NCBI GenBank assembly: GCA_016176845.1
Contig: JACOWJ010000050.1
Location: forward strand, 1-35,728
Reading direction: 5' to 3'
From: Nitrospinota bacterium
GTDB taxonomy: Bacteria; 2-12-FULL-45-22; JACOWJ01
DNA: 35,728 bases
The notes beneath the pieces are model-generated. The model ran no database searches. It was not told the DNA's origin and saw nothing but the letters and a program-made list of their open reading frames with translations. The translations under genes and the position numbers were made by a program. Below, piece after piece: positions 7,792 to 15,431 of this stretch (positions within the stretch are counted from its first letter, which is position 1; every line of letters begins with the position of its first letter).

Positions 7792-7870
7792 CTGCTTATC
7801 CGGATATCCCTCTTTCTCTTCGGCTTTTCTATAAGGAAAGGCCTTTTCTGGGAGGTTTTCGGGTAGGCTC
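7792..7870 (+). repeat. Palindromic repeat family, copy A (79 bp)
   Basis: It begins CTGCTTATCCGGAT and ends GAGGTTTTCGGGTAGGCTC, so the two ends are imperfect inverted repeats. It shares the left flank TTTTAA and both ends with copies at 20158-20235 and 24927-25005. The right flank is TGA rather than TAA. It lies upstream of the promoter-like site at 7897. Confidence 0.75.
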
Positions 7871-7896
7871 TGAGGCAGGGCCATGTTTGTTTTTTG

Positions 7897-7925
7897 TTGA
7901 CATTTCCTGAGAGCTGGAGTAAAAA
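7897..7925 (+). promoter_or_regulatory. Candidate sigma70-type promoter
   Basis: A perfect -35 box TTGACA (7897-7902) is followed after 17 bases by TAAAAA (7920-7925; 4 of 6 consensus bases). It lies about 95 bases ahead of the start codon at 8020. The placement is by pattern only. Confidence 0.45.
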
Positions 7926-8019
7926 ATATCCATTTGTCACGGTAAAACCTTTGTCATGCTTATGGATGGAGTTGAAAACCGTTAGCAGAGAAAGACCTAA
8001 TTCTGAGGAGGGAGAAGAG

Positions 8020-8487
8020 ATGAAGGAGACCGCCGGCCAGGTAGTTACCGAGATCTTACAGTCCATCGGGTATACGGTCAATCAGGTCTCGCCGACCGTC
8101 ATCGAGGCCGAAAAGAAGAAGCCTTTGAAGCTGGTCGTGGTAGATGATTGGTCTTTCGAGAACTTCGAGGAGGGGCTGAACGAACTGATGGAGATCCGGG
8201 ATGAAGAGGCTTACTGCGCCATCATCGCCCCCAACACCGAGCTGGGGACCGGCTGCATGCAGCCCATCGAGGTGATGAAAAAGCATCATCAGTTCATCTA
8301 CGCCCATAACCTGAACGTTTGGGGCGTTGATATCTGCACCAAGGTGATGAGTCTCTTTGCGGGAAACACCCCTTCCTTCGATTTCAAACTGATGAAGGGC
8401 CTGATGGACAACAAGATGATGAACGGTCTGGCCCGTGTTGAGCAACTGGGCACGATCGATAGCTTTAAGCGGCAAAGGAGGGCCTAA
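8020..8487 (+). CDS. Conserved-looking hypothetical protein, 155 aa
   Basis: I do not recognise the family. The ATG at 8020 is preceded by GGAGGGAG (8008-8015), a better start than in-frame codons further upstream, which cross promoter-like sequence. The protein is soluble with no signal peptide or membrane segment. It opens with a helix (KETAGQVVTEILQSIG) and a strand-like KKPLKLVVVDDWSF, then a mixed central part with three cysteines (YCAII, TGCMQP, DICTK) and a Met/Lys-rich C-terminal helix (FKLMKGLMDNKMMNGLARVEQL). Codon use matches its neighbours. It is a single gene, followed by a strong hairpin, with CcdA downstream; no functional link is evident. Confidence 0.75.
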   Translation: MKETAGQVVTEILQSIGYTVNQVSPTVIEAEKKKPLKLVVVDDWSFENFEEGLNELMEIRDEEAYCAIIAPNTELGTGCMQPIEVMKKHHQFIYAHNLNVWGVDICTKVMSLFAGNTPSFDFKLMKGLMDNKMMNGLARVEQLGTIDSFKRQRRA

Positions 8488-8511
8488 CGCCGGGCGAGAA
8501 GCTGGACCCAG

Positions 8512-8538
8512 GGCGGACCTTCCGGCAGGAGGTCCGCC
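8512..8538 (+). terminator. Hairpin after the hypothetical gene
   Basis: A perfect 9-bp GC-rich stem (GGCGGACCT at 8512-8520 with AGGTCCGCC at 8530-8538) has a 9-base loop. It lies 25 bases after the stop at 8487. There is no T-run behind it, so it may be a weak terminator or an RNA 3'-end stabiliser. Confidence 0.5.
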
Positions 8539-8693
8539 TTCCCGCAAGGGCGCCTCAATGAGGGGGTCCTCTTCCATAAGTTTTAAGGCTTTCGATGCTC
8601 CCCTTCTTCTGGGGAGGGCCTGCGCTCCTTTGGGGGCGGGGAGGGCCTCAGAGCCAGCATGTGGTGTGACTGGCGAGCCTGAAGGGGGAGCTC

Positions 8694-9437
8694 GTGCCAG
8701 CTAACCTGCTGTTTTCCACTTTTCTTTCCTTTGGAGCGGGGCTTTTATCGTTCTTATCGCCCTGCGTATTGCCGCTGTTGCCCTCTTACGTCTCCTATAT
8801 CACCGGCCTTTCCTTCGAGGAGTTGACCTCTTCTTCCCTGGCGGACCAACCTCGGCTTCGCCGGTTGACCCTGTTGAACTCCTTGATGTTCGTCCTGGGC
8901 TTTTCGCTGGTCTTTGTTGCCATGGGGGCCTCGGCAACCTTTGCGGGCCGGTTACTGGGGGACCATCTCGATGCGGTCCGGAAGGTGGGAGGGATCTTCA
9001 TCATCGCCCTGGGGCTTTACCTGGTGGGCCTCTTGAAGCTGAACTTTCTCTCTCGGGAGAGACATTTTTCTTTGGGCAACAAGCGATCGGGCTACGTGGG
9101 ATCGATGTTGGTAGGGGTCTCCTTCGCCGCCGGTTGGACGCCCTGCATCGGGCCCGTGCTCTCCTCCATCCTCGTTTACGCCAGTACGTACGAGACGTTA
9201 GGGGCCGGGGTCTTTCTCTTGAGCATCTATTCCCTGGGCCTGGGACTGCCCTTTTTGCTCACGGCCCTGGCCATTAACGCCTTCCTGCTCTACTTCCGCC
9301 GTATTAACCGCTACATCCGCTTTGTGAACGTCGCCAGCGGCCTGCTGTTGATCTTCATGGGGATCCTTCTCTATTCAGATTACTTCTCTATCCTCAGCGG
9401 CTACCTCTCCCAGTGGATCGGCTTCCAGGGGTTGTAA
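8694..9437 (+). CDS. ccdA: CcdA-type membrane thiol-disulfide transporter
   Basis: A 247-residue hydrophobic protein with about six membrane segments. It matches the CcdA/DsbD-beta family, which moves reducing equivalents from cytoplasmic thioredoxin across the membrane for cytochrome c maturation or periplasmic thiol repair. The two reactive cysteines are present: Cys24 in FLSPCVLPLLPSY and Cys151 in GWTPCIGPVL. The GTG start at 8694 follows GGGGGAG. The length is normal for the short stand-alone CcdA form without DsbD alpha and gamma domains. No cytochrome c maturation or thioredoxin-like partner gene is adjacent. Confidence 0.92.
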   Translation: MPANLLFSTFLSFGAGLLSFLSPCVLPLLPSYVSYITGLSFEELTSSSLADQPRLRRLTLLNSLMFVLGFSLVFVAMGASATFAGRLLGDHLDAVRKVGGIFIIALGLYLVGLLKLNFLSRERHFSLGNKRSGYVGSMLVGVSFAAGWTPCIGPVLSSILVYASTYETLGAGVFLLSIYSLGLGLPFLLTALAINAFLLYFRRINRYIRFVNVASGLLLIFMGILLYSDYFSILSGYLSQWIGFQGL

Positions 9438-9449
9438 GCGACCGAGCTC

Positions 9450-9559
9450 AATAGACATTTACGATCAAGCTAAGTTTTAAGTTTTAGGTGTTAAGTTTTA
9501 GGTTTCTTGCTTAACACTTAAAACCTGAAACTTAAAACTTTCCCGTAAATCCTGTCTAT
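9450..9559 (-). repeat. AT-rich TTAAGTTTTAGG hairpin element, copy 1
   Basis: Inverted ends ATAGACATTTACG (9451-9463) and CGTAAATCCTGTCTAT (9544-9559) enclose a long AT-rich inverted repeat built from TTAAGTTTTAGG-type units. Read on the minus strand, it matches the elements at 20099, 25903 and 30803 over GACAGGATTTACGGGAAAG and the following stem. It overlaps the 3' end of the RND transporter gene and provides its stop codon. Confidence 0.8.
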
Positions 9560-11953
9560 GGGAAGGGTGGACGGTGTTGCCGTCCTTTCGGACGGGGCCG
9601 GGACCTTGCCAAAGACGAACTTGGGCCGCCACCAGTTGATCAAGGTGGGCAACAGGATGATGGCCCCCAGCATGTTGGCCAGCAGGGCCACCATCAACAT
9701 CCCCCCCATGATCGCCTGGAAGCGGATGCTCGACAGGAGCAGCGTGGCCACGCCGATGGAGATGGAGAAGCAGGTAAAGAAGACCGCCCTGCCCGAGCTG
9801 GTCAGGGCCTCGTAAAAGATCTCTTTGGGCTCCTTGCCTGCCTCGGCCTCCTCCTGCATCCGGCTCATGATATACATGCTGTAGTCTCCCAACCCCGTCC
9901 CCAGGGTGGCAACCGGCACGGTGTAGATGAAGAGGCCGATCTCCCCAAAGCCCATGGTGGCAAAGGTGACGATATTGCTGATGGCCAGGGGGATGATGAT
10001 GATAATGGAGGCCATGATGGAGCGGAAGGTGATGGCCACGAAGAAGAAGATCACCAGGTAGATCTGCCAGAGGGAGGAGATCTGGCTATAGTAGATCTCA
10101 TCGATGATGGCCGCGAAGATCCCGATGATCCCCGCCGCCTGCCGGACCTCGCCCCGCTCGACCTTGCCCTGGAAATGGTTTTTCAGGAAGTTATCGGTAT
10201 CCTGGATGAGGCTGTGGATGGTGCTGGCCTTGTGGTCCTTGACGAAAACGGCGATGGCCCCCTCGCTGTAATCCATCTCGAAGAAGCTCTTGCTGTCCTC
10301 CGGCCCTCCGCCGGTGCGGAAGATGTCCATGAACTGCCAGGTCATCGTGTAGTCGTTGGGCAGGACGTACCAGCGGGGGTCGTTGTCATGGAAGGCCATG
10401 TTGATCCCCTTGACGACCTCCGGGTAGGCGGCGGTCCCGGCCACATCCGGCCGCTGCTCCAGGTGGCGCTGCAGGGCATGGACATTCATCAGGACCTTGG
10501 GATCGGCCAGGGCGCCCGGGTTTTTGCCGGCGATATGGAGCAGGTAGGGATTGGTGCCGTAGAACTTGGCGTTGATGAGCCGCTCGGCCTGGTTGACCTC
10601 CGAGTCGGCCCAGAAGAGGGGCGAGCCTTCCTGGGTCTCCCCGACCACCATCCGGAAGGACCCGATCAGCCCCACCACCAGGATGAGCGCTGTGGTCCCC
10701 AGCACCCAATTGCGCCCCCGCTTTCCCCAGGTGAGGTCCGCCACCTTGGAGAGGGCGGCCTTGAAGATCACGTTTCTCCGGTAGATCTTGCGCATCTCCC
10801 TCTCCGTGGGCGGGGGCAGGATGGCAACGAAGGCGTGGATGAAAACGGTGGTGGTAAAGAAGATCCGCAGGATCCCGTAGCTGGCCGAGATTCCCATCTG
10901 CTGCAAGAGCTTGAAGGGGATCAGGATCAGGGTGCCAAACCCCCCGCCATCGGTGACGATGCAGGCCGCCCCCGGCAGCACCAGCCCCGAAAGGGTTGCC
11001 TCGGCCGCCATCTTCTCGTCGCCGTATTTCTCGTATTCCTCATAGAAACGGCTCAGGATCTGGATGCAGTGGCTGACCTCGATCGCCATAATGAAGAAGG
11101 GAACGATGACGGTCATGATGTCCATCTCGAATCCCAAGAGGTACTCGGAGCCCAAACCCCAGACCACGGCGACGTAAGCTGCCCAAAGCGGCATGAACAT
11201 CCCCCGCCAGGTGCCGAAGGCAGCCCACAGGATCAGGATGATGACCGCGGTGGCCACCCCAAAGACGAAGACGATCTTCCCCATGAACTGGTGGAGGAAG
11301 CCCATCTCGATTACCCGACCCGCCACGTAGAACTTGTGATTGCCGTCCTCCTGGGAGTGGAGGAGCTGGCGGATCTTCTGGAAGATGTACTTAAAATCCT
11401 TGTCGTTCCAGAAGTGGACGAGCATCACGGCGGACTTCCTGTCCCAGGAGACCAGCTTCCCATAGAGGTTCTCGTTATTCAGCACCAGGCGCCGGAACTC
11501 GGCCATCTGCTGGGGGGATTCCAGGGCCCTTTTGGACAGATCCCGAAAGCTCTCCACGTTGAGCTGCGAGAAGCCGCTCTCGTCAATGCTGGTTCGCAGG
11601 TTCTTGACCCGGCTGTGGGTGGCAATGGAAATCACCTGGGCGGGCATCACCCCCTTCATCTTGCGGATCTCCAGGCCGATATGGCGCAGTTTGCCGAGGG
11701 AGGTGGAATTGAAGACATCTCCTTGCTGGACCTCCATGGCGATCTCGATCATCGTCCCCACCCCGAAGGCCTCGTTCATGTAACCTTGCAGCTTCACGTA
11801 GGGATGGCCCTGGGGGGAGATGTCGGCCAGATCCTTGGGCAAGGTCACGTACCGCATCAGGTAGGTAAAATAGAGGGTGATCAAAATTACCACAATGCAG
11901 ATGGGCCAGCGGAATTTGACGATGAACTTGGCAAACAGATCCGAGAAACGCAT
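9518..11953 (-). CDS. RND superfamily (MMPL-type) transporter, 811 aa
   Basis: A large membrane protein with the duplicated RND layout: one N-terminal membrane helix (about 17-37), a soluble loop, a block of helices (about 220-410), then a second helix at about 420-440, another soluble loop and a final helix block (about 610-785). Motifs such as IMAIEVSHCIQILSRFYEEYE and TLGTGLGDYSMYIMSRMQEE occupy the positions of MMPL/HAE3-type proteins, which export lipids, hopanoids or other hydrophobic compounds using proton motive force. The substrate is unknown. The ATG at 11953 follows GGGGAGGAG. The last residues, DRIYGKVLSFRF and the stop, are encoded by a dispersed repeat, so the native C-terminus has been replaced. 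No periplasmic adaptor or outer membrane partner is adjacent. Confidence 0.88.
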   Translation of the reverse strand: MRFSDLFAKFIVKFRWPICIVVILITLYFTYLMRYVTLPKDLADISPQGHPYVKLQGYMNEAFGVGTMIEIAMEVQQGDVFNSTSLGKLRHIGLEIRKMKGVMPAQVISIATHSRVKNLRTSIDESGFSQLNVESFRDLSKRALESPQQMAEFRRLVLNNENLYGKLVSWDRKSAVMLVHFWNDKDFKYIFQKIRQLLHSQEDGNHKFYVAGRVIEMGFLHQFMGKIVFVFGVATAVIILILWAAFGTWRGMFMPLWAAYVAVVWGLGSEYLLGFEMDIMTVIVPFFIMAIEVSHCIQILSRFYEEYEKYGDEKMAAEATLSGLVLPGAACIVTDGGGFGTLILIPFKLLQQMGISASYGILRIFFTTTVFIHAFVAILPPPTEREMRKIYRRNVIFKAALSKVADLTWGKRGRNWVLGTTALILVVGLIGSFRMVVGETQEGSPLFWADSEVNQAERLINAKFYGTNPYLLHIAGKNPGALADPKVLMNVHALQRHLEQRPDVAGTAAYPEVVKGINMAFHDNDPRWYVLPNDYTMTWQFMDIFRTGGGPEDSKSFFEMDYSEGAIAVFVKDHKASTIHSLIQDTDNFLKNHFQGKVERGEVRQAAGIIGIFAAIIDEIYYSQISSLWQIYLVIFFFVAITFRSIMASIIIIIPLAISNIVTFATMGFGEIGLFIYTVPVATLGTGLGDYSMYIMSRMQEEAEAGKEPKEIFYEALTSSGRAVFFTCFSISIGVATLLLSSIRFQAIMGGMLMVALLANMLGAIILLPTLINWWRPKFVFGKVPAPSERTATPSTLPIDRIYGKVLSFRF

Positions 11954-11977
11954 TCAGTACTCCTCCCCTTAATTCAA

Positions 11978-12076
11978 TTGGATAGAAATTTTCTTTTTTA
12001 GGGGCTAGGGGCTAGGGGCTAGGGATTAGCAAAAGCTCTTCTTTCTTACTATCCCCTAGCCCCTAATCCCTAATTC
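11978..12076. repeat. Edge motif plus TAGGGGCTAG hairpin
   Basis: A variant edge motif (GATAGAAATTTTCTTTTTTA at 11981-12000) is followed by three tandem GGGGCTA units and GGGATTAG. About 20 bases later comes the complementary CCCCTAGCCCCTAATCCCTAATT. The right arm supplies the stop codon of the minus-strand DUF475 gene. The hairpin separates this gene from the RND transporter gene downstream on the same strand. Confidence 0.75.
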
Positions 12077-13095
12077 AAAGCCTGTTTTGTACGGTTGTAT
12101 AGAATGGATGAGATGAGTGCTATGCCGATAAAACCGGCGCCAATTAAGCCGGTAATGACTTCGGATATCTCATAAAGTGTACCCAAAAACATGATGCTGG
12201 CCAGTACCCCGATCGCATAAAAGGCGCCATGTTCAAGGTACAAATAGGATTCAAGCGCACCGTTCTCAACGAGCATAATCGTTAAAGACCTGACAAACAT
12301 AGCACCTATTCCCAACCCAATTGTAATGATAAATAGATTATTCGTCAGGGCAAATGCGCCGATTACACCATCGAAAGAGAATGAGGCATCTAGCAGCTCA
12401 AGATAGAGAAATGATGCTAACCCAGCTTTTGCGACCTGCCCGGCCATCTTTTTTTCTGTTGACTCCATGAATGCCCCGAAGCCATCCACGGCAATATATG
12501 TGACTACCCCCATAACTCCAGCTGAAAAAAATTCATATTTTCCATGGTATGAGAGATAAGATGTAATAAAATATATTGAAAATATTGTGATTAAGATTTC
12601 AAAAGCCTCGATTTTTCCAAGTTTTATTAGAGGAGCCTCGATGATCTTTATCCAATGGACATCTTTTTCTTCATCGAAGAAGAATTTCAAGAATACCATC
12701 ATCAGGAAAGCTCCTCCGAAGCCTGCAACAGATAAATGAGATGAAACCAGGTATCTTTCATAATCTTCAGGTTTATAAATTGCCATCATCAGTGTTTCGA
12801 TAGGCCCTAAATGAGCTGCAATGCCAACAATCAGTAAAGGGAATACGATCCTCATACCAAAAACGGCAATGAGTATGCCCCAGGTAATAAATCTGCGGCG
12901 CCATTTGACGTCCATAGTTCTTAAGACTGTCGCATTAACAACAGCGTTGTCAAACGACAGGGATACTTCTAAAACACTCAGGATTGAAGCAATCATCATG
13001 GCTTTGAGACCTCCCAGCATAAACGCTACGGAGAGCCCTATGAGTGTTACAAAAAAAGATCCTTTAAAGTACCTTAAATTGTTTATCATTTCCAT
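12070..13095 (-). CDS. DUF475 (TerC-like) integral membrane protein
   Basis: A 341-residue polytopic membrane protein with the family hallmark SLSFDNAVVNATVL (about 46-59) and a second acidic membrane motif DASFSFDGVIGAFALTNN. DUF475 proteins are related to TerC-type putative metal ion or tellurite-resistance membrane proteins; their exact role is not established. The gene is clearly more AT-rich than its neighbours (many AAA, ATA, TTT and AAT codons), which suggests transfer from another lineage. Its stop codon lies in the TAGGGGCTAG hairpin. Upstream it abuts a sequence like the right half of the 78-bp palindrome family. No obvious SD is visible before the ATG at 13095. Confidence 0.85.
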   Translation of the reverse strand: MEMINNLRYFKGSFFVTLIGLSVAFMLGGLKAMMIASILSVLEVSLSFDNAVVNATVLRTMDVKWRRRFITWGILIAVFGMRIVFPLLIVGIAAHLGPIETLMMAIYKPEDYERYLVSSHLSVAGFGGAFLMMVFLKFFFDEEKDVHWIKIIEAPLIKLGKIEAFEILITIFSIYFITSYLSYHGKYEFFSAGVMGVVTYIAVDGFGAFMESTEKKMAGQVAKAGLASFLYLELLDASFSFDGVIGAFALTNNLFIITIGLGIGAMFVRSLTIMLVENGALESYLYLEHGAFYAIGVLASIMFLGTLYEISEVITGLIGAGFIGIALISSILYNRTKQALN

Positions 13096-13151
13096 ACTGA
13101 AGGAGGGAAGACCTTTGGAGAAAAAGTTGCTGCGCGGCTTTCGGATAGGCC
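13096..13151 (+). repeat. Possible partial copy of the 78-bp palindrome family
   Basis: The right end reads CTTTCGGATAGGCCC followed by TAA, matching the right end of the family (TTTTCGGATAGGCTC then TAA at 20221-20238). The left half is not recognisable. It lies between the AT-rich DUF475 gene and ahbB and touches the ahbB stop codon. Confidence 0.4.
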
Positions 13152-13613
13152 CTAAAAATAGCTCATGCTTGTCTTCTTGAGCTCGCGCAGGCTGAAGAGC
13201 AAGCGATAGCGCGTGATCCCCGTTCGCTGAGAGATCATCTCGGCCACCCGCTCGCAGGCCTTGGGATCTTTCCCATGGATCATGGTGTAAAGATTATAGG
13301 ACCAATCGGGAAAGGTGGGCCGTTCGTAACAATGGGTGACCTCCGGGAAAGAGGCCATGATCGGACCCACCCGCTCGATCTCCTGCGGAGGCACTTCCCA
13401 GACTCCCATCGCGTTGGCCGTAAAACCTGCCTTCTGATGGCGCAACACTGCCCCGACCCGGCGGAGACATCCCCTTTCCTGGAGGGAGCCCAGCCTCTCC
13501 AGGAGCTCTTCGGGAGAGAGGCTCAACTGAGCCGCCAGGGAGGCATAAGGGGTCTCATTTAAGGGAATGTCTTGCTGTAACAGGGCGATGATGGCCCGAT
13601 CCAGATCGTCCAA
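13152..13613 (-). CDS. ahbB: Siroheme decarboxylase subunit AhbB
   Basis: A 153-residue Lrp/AsnC-like fold protein. It has a winged-helix N-terminus (DLDRAIIALLQQDIPLNETPY) and a RAM-like C-terminal part carrying VTHCYERPTFPDWSYNLYTM. That motif is typical of AhbB and the NirD/L/G/H proteins rather than of true Lrp regulators. With AhbA it decarboxylates siroheme to 12,18-didecarboxysiroheme, the first step of the alternative heme pathway of sulfate reducers and archaea. It lies 14 bases behind ahbA on the same strand, so the two are probably co-transcribed. AhbC and AhbD are not in this window. Confidence 0.88.
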   Translation of the reverse strand: MDDLDRAIIALLQQDIPLNETPYASLAAQLSLSPEELLERLGSLQERGCLRRVGAVLRHQKAGFTANAMGVWEVPPQEIERVGPIMASFPEVTHCYERPTFPDWSYNLYTMIHGKDPKACERVAEMISQRTGITRYRLLFSLRELKKTSMSYF

Positions 13614-13627
13614 CTTGACTAAGCCTC

Positions 13628-14077
13628 CTACAGGGGTAAATCTACTTGGATCTTGAAGAACCTCTTCGCAGGAAGGTTGCGGATCGCTGCGGGGGCGATC
13701 CGTCGGGAGATCTCTTCCAAGATCTCTTGGATCCTGGCCTCGTTCGAGGCGATCAGCGTGAACCAGAGGTTGTATCTCTCGTGATCTCGGAGGTAATGAT
13801 GGGTCACCTCCGGGTAGGCGTTGATCGCCGCTGCCGCCTCCTCGACCCTATCTTCAGGGACCTGGAGGGCTACCAGCGTGCTTTGGAAGCCCAGGTTGCG
13901 AGAGTCGAATATTCCTCCAAGACGGCGAACGATCCCCCGGGCCTTCAGCTGGCGGACCCTCGCCAGCGTCTCCGCCTCCCCAATTCCCAGCTCCTCTCCA
14001 ATGGCCTCGAAGGGACGGGGAACCAAGGGCAAACCTTTCTGAAGTCGGTTGAGCAGTTGCTTGTCCAGCGCGTCCAT
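13628..14077 (-). CDS. ahbA: Siroheme decarboxylase subunit AhbA
   Basis: A 149-residue partner of AhbB with the same two-domain layout: winged helix (DALDKQLLNRLQKGLPLVPRPF) and a C-terminal ferredoxin-like part with VTHHYLRDHERYNLWFTL. The paired His/Tyr motif is characteristic of the siroheme decarboxylase large subunit. It is the upstream gene of the ahbA-ahbB pair. The region immediately upstream is filled by a long AT-rich hairpin repeat, so the promoter is not obvious. A generic AsnC-family annotation would be misleading; the tandem pair and motifs favour heme synthesis. Confidence 0.87.
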   Translation of the reverse strand: MDALDKQLLNRLQKGLPLVPRPFEAIGEELGIGEAETLARVRQLKARGIVRRLGGIFDSRNLGFQSTLVALQVPEDRVEEAAAAINAYPEVTHHYLRDHERYNLWFTLIASNEARIQEILEEISRRIAPAAIRNLPAKRFFKIQVDLPL

Positions 14078-14099
14078 AAATCCCGCAAGTCCATCCAGT

Positions 14100-14206
14100 T
14101 AAGTTTTAGGTTTTAAGTTTTAGGCTTTAGGTTTTAGGTTTTAGGAACTTAAAACTTAAAACTTAAAACTTAAAACCTAAAACCTAAAAATGGAAATTCC
14201 TATGCG
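14100..14206. repeat. Long AT-rich hairpin (TTAAGTTTTAGG units) plus edge motif
   Basis: Repeated AAGTTTTAGG/GGTTTTA units (14100-14143) are followed almost at once by their complement (AACTTAAAACTTAAAACC... to 14190), giving a long near-perfect stem. An inverted copy of the edge motif, CGCATAGGAATTTCCATTTTT read on the minus strand, closes it at 14206-14186. This is upstream of ahbA. The remaining gap to 14611 holds a fragment of a CTGAGGACAGCGAAGGATC-type dispersed repeat (about 14218-14248), two copies of TTTTCGGGTT (about 14374 and 14398) and a promoter-like site. Confidence 0.8.
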
Positions 14207-14409
14207 ATAGAGCTATCCTGAGGACAGCGAAGGATCACCTCGAAATGACACTTCTATAGCCTTATTTGCGATCATGCCGGATGACGAATGGTCCCGGGAT
14301 CGTTCGCTAAATCCGCCCATAATTCACCTAAGTTTAGCTCAAAAGGGGGTCTCGGTCAAGGGTTTTAAGGTTTTCGGGTTCCGGAAAAAGGAGGGATTTT
14401 CGGGTTAAG

Positions 14410-14439
14410 TTGACACACACGGCTTGATGTCAATAAAAT
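14410..14439 (+). promoter_or_regulatory. Candidate sigma70-type promoter for the 14612 gene
   Basis: TTGACA (14410-14415) is followed after 18 bases by TAAAAT (14434-14439; 5 of 6 consensus bases) in an AT-rich stretch. The next gene starts 173 bases downstream, so the leader would be long. It contains the near palindrome CTTATATTAATATGAAG at 14510-14526. Confidence 0.5.
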
Positions 14440-14611
14440 TATATTAATGATGAATAATAAGGAATAGGAATAGTTCGGATCGCTTTCGAGTGGACCGGAT
14501 TAGACAGCCTTCTTATATTAATATGAAGAGGATGAGAGATCTTGTGCCTGCGAAGCTGGGATCCCTCAGGGCTAGCAGCGAATCACTAAGGGGGGAGGAG
14601 AGAGGGGAAAG

Positions 14612-15103
14612 ATGGAAGAGAAGGTGATCGTGAGGCAACCGCGAGATGGGCGGGGACAGGAGAGGCCCAAAAAGAGAGATTGGAAAAAATTGATCGCGAA
14701 GGCTCATCTGCACCCGATCATGGTCCATTTCCCCAACGCTTTATTTCCTGTATCCCTGACCCTTTTGGGGTTGTACTATTACACGGGGGATCGATCCTTC
14801 GAGGCGGCTTCCTTTTACACCCTGATATTTGGCACGCTGGCGGTCCCGGGGGCGATCGCAACCGGGTTGTTCAGTTGGAAGACCCGCTTTCGGGGCAACG
14901 TTACCCGGATCTTCGTGGAGAAGATCCTGTGGTCGATCGTCTTGTTGATCCTCGCGACCATCTGCATCCTGCTCAGGTCTTTCATTCCGGACATTGCCAC
15001 TCAGCACTCCATCGCGGGGTGGATCTATGTGGGCCTGATGATTTCCCTCATGCCCTTGGTGGCGCGCCTGGGGTTCTTGGGAGGAAAGCTGGTGTTCTTC
15101 TAA
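14612..15103 (+). CDS. DUF2231 membrane protein
   Basis: A 163-residue protein with a charged N-terminal tail (about 30 residues rich in Arg/Lys) and four membrane segments. HLHPIMVHFPNALFPVS at about 32-48 is the hallmark of the DUF2231 family, whose members are predicted heme- or metal-binding membrane proteins often found near redox genes. A second conserved His lies in ATQHSIAGW. The ATG at 14612 follows the SD-like stretch GGGGGGAGGAGAG. The gene is 14 bases ahead of the half-ferritin gene and likely co-transcribed with it. The function is not established. Confidence 0.8.
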   Translation: MEEKVIVRQPRDGRGQERPKKRDWKKLIAKAHLHPIMVHFPNALFPVSLTLLGLYYYTGDRSFEAASFYTLIFGTLAVPGAIATGLFSWKTRFRGNVTRIFVEKILWSIVLLILATICILLRSFIPDIATQHSIAGWIYVGLMISLMPLVARLGFLGGKLVFF

Positions 15104-15117
15104 GGAGAGGCAGGTTT

Positions 15118-15369
15118 ATGACGACGGATACGGTAAAGGACCTCAGAGCGATCATCGAGGCCTTGATCATCGCGGAGGGCAGAGAGGCTCGTTCTCACGA
15201 TTTCTACGTGAAGGCGGCCCAGAAGGCTCAGAATCCGGCGGCCAGAAAGATGCTGTTGGCTCTGGCGGAGGAAGAGGAGAGGCATCGGGGGGACATGGGG
15301 AAGCGGATCATTGAGTTCAAGGCCGAGCTGGAAAGAGAGCTGCGCAAGAGGGAAACGGAGAAAGCGTGA
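15118..15369 (+). CDS. Half-size ferritin-like (rubrerythrin-type) protein, 83 aa
   Basis: Two predicted helices make half of a ferritin-like four-helix bundle. Helix 1 carries Glu20 and Glu23 (IIAEGREARSHDFY) and helix 2 the Glu-x-x-His motif EEERH (Glu53, His56). A highly charged C-terminal helix follows. A single chain cannot form the di-iron site, so dimerisation is expected, as in encapsulated half-ferritins. The ATG at 15118 follows AAGGAGAGG; longer in-frame starts would overlap the DUF2231 gene. A similar protein lies at 33370. The likely role is iron or peroxide handling; no encapsulin gene is nearby. Confidence 0.75.
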   Translation: MTTDTVKDLRAIIEALIIAEGREARSHDFYVKAAQKAQNPAARKMLLALAEEEERHRGDMGKRIIEFKAELERELRKRETEKA

Positions 15370-15431
15370 GACTACCTATGCTCTTGCTAATTCTCTCCCT
15401 GGAGAGATATGATATAATGAGGTGACCTGAA

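Noticed and set aside
6585-7910. 441-aa open frame on the plus strand
   Set aside because: It is a shadow of the Mo enzyme running on into non-coding repeat sequence.
7894-8019. N-terminal extension of the 8020 protein
   Set aside because: It would overlap the promoter-like site, and a good SD precedes ATG 8020.
10175-12001. 608-aa open frame on the plus strand
   Set aside because: It is antisense to the RND transporter, has Gly/Asp/His-rich composition typical of a GC-rich shadow frame, and no family features.
13152-14077. Pair of Lrp/AsnC transcription regulators
   Set aside because: The tandem arrangement and the VTHCYERP and VTHHYLRDHERYNLWFTL motifs fit siroheme decarboxylase AhbB/AhbA.
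14100-14190. CRISPR-like array of TTAAGTTTTAGG units
   Set aside because: The units are contiguous and inverted, with no spacers; it is a hairpin of simple repeats.
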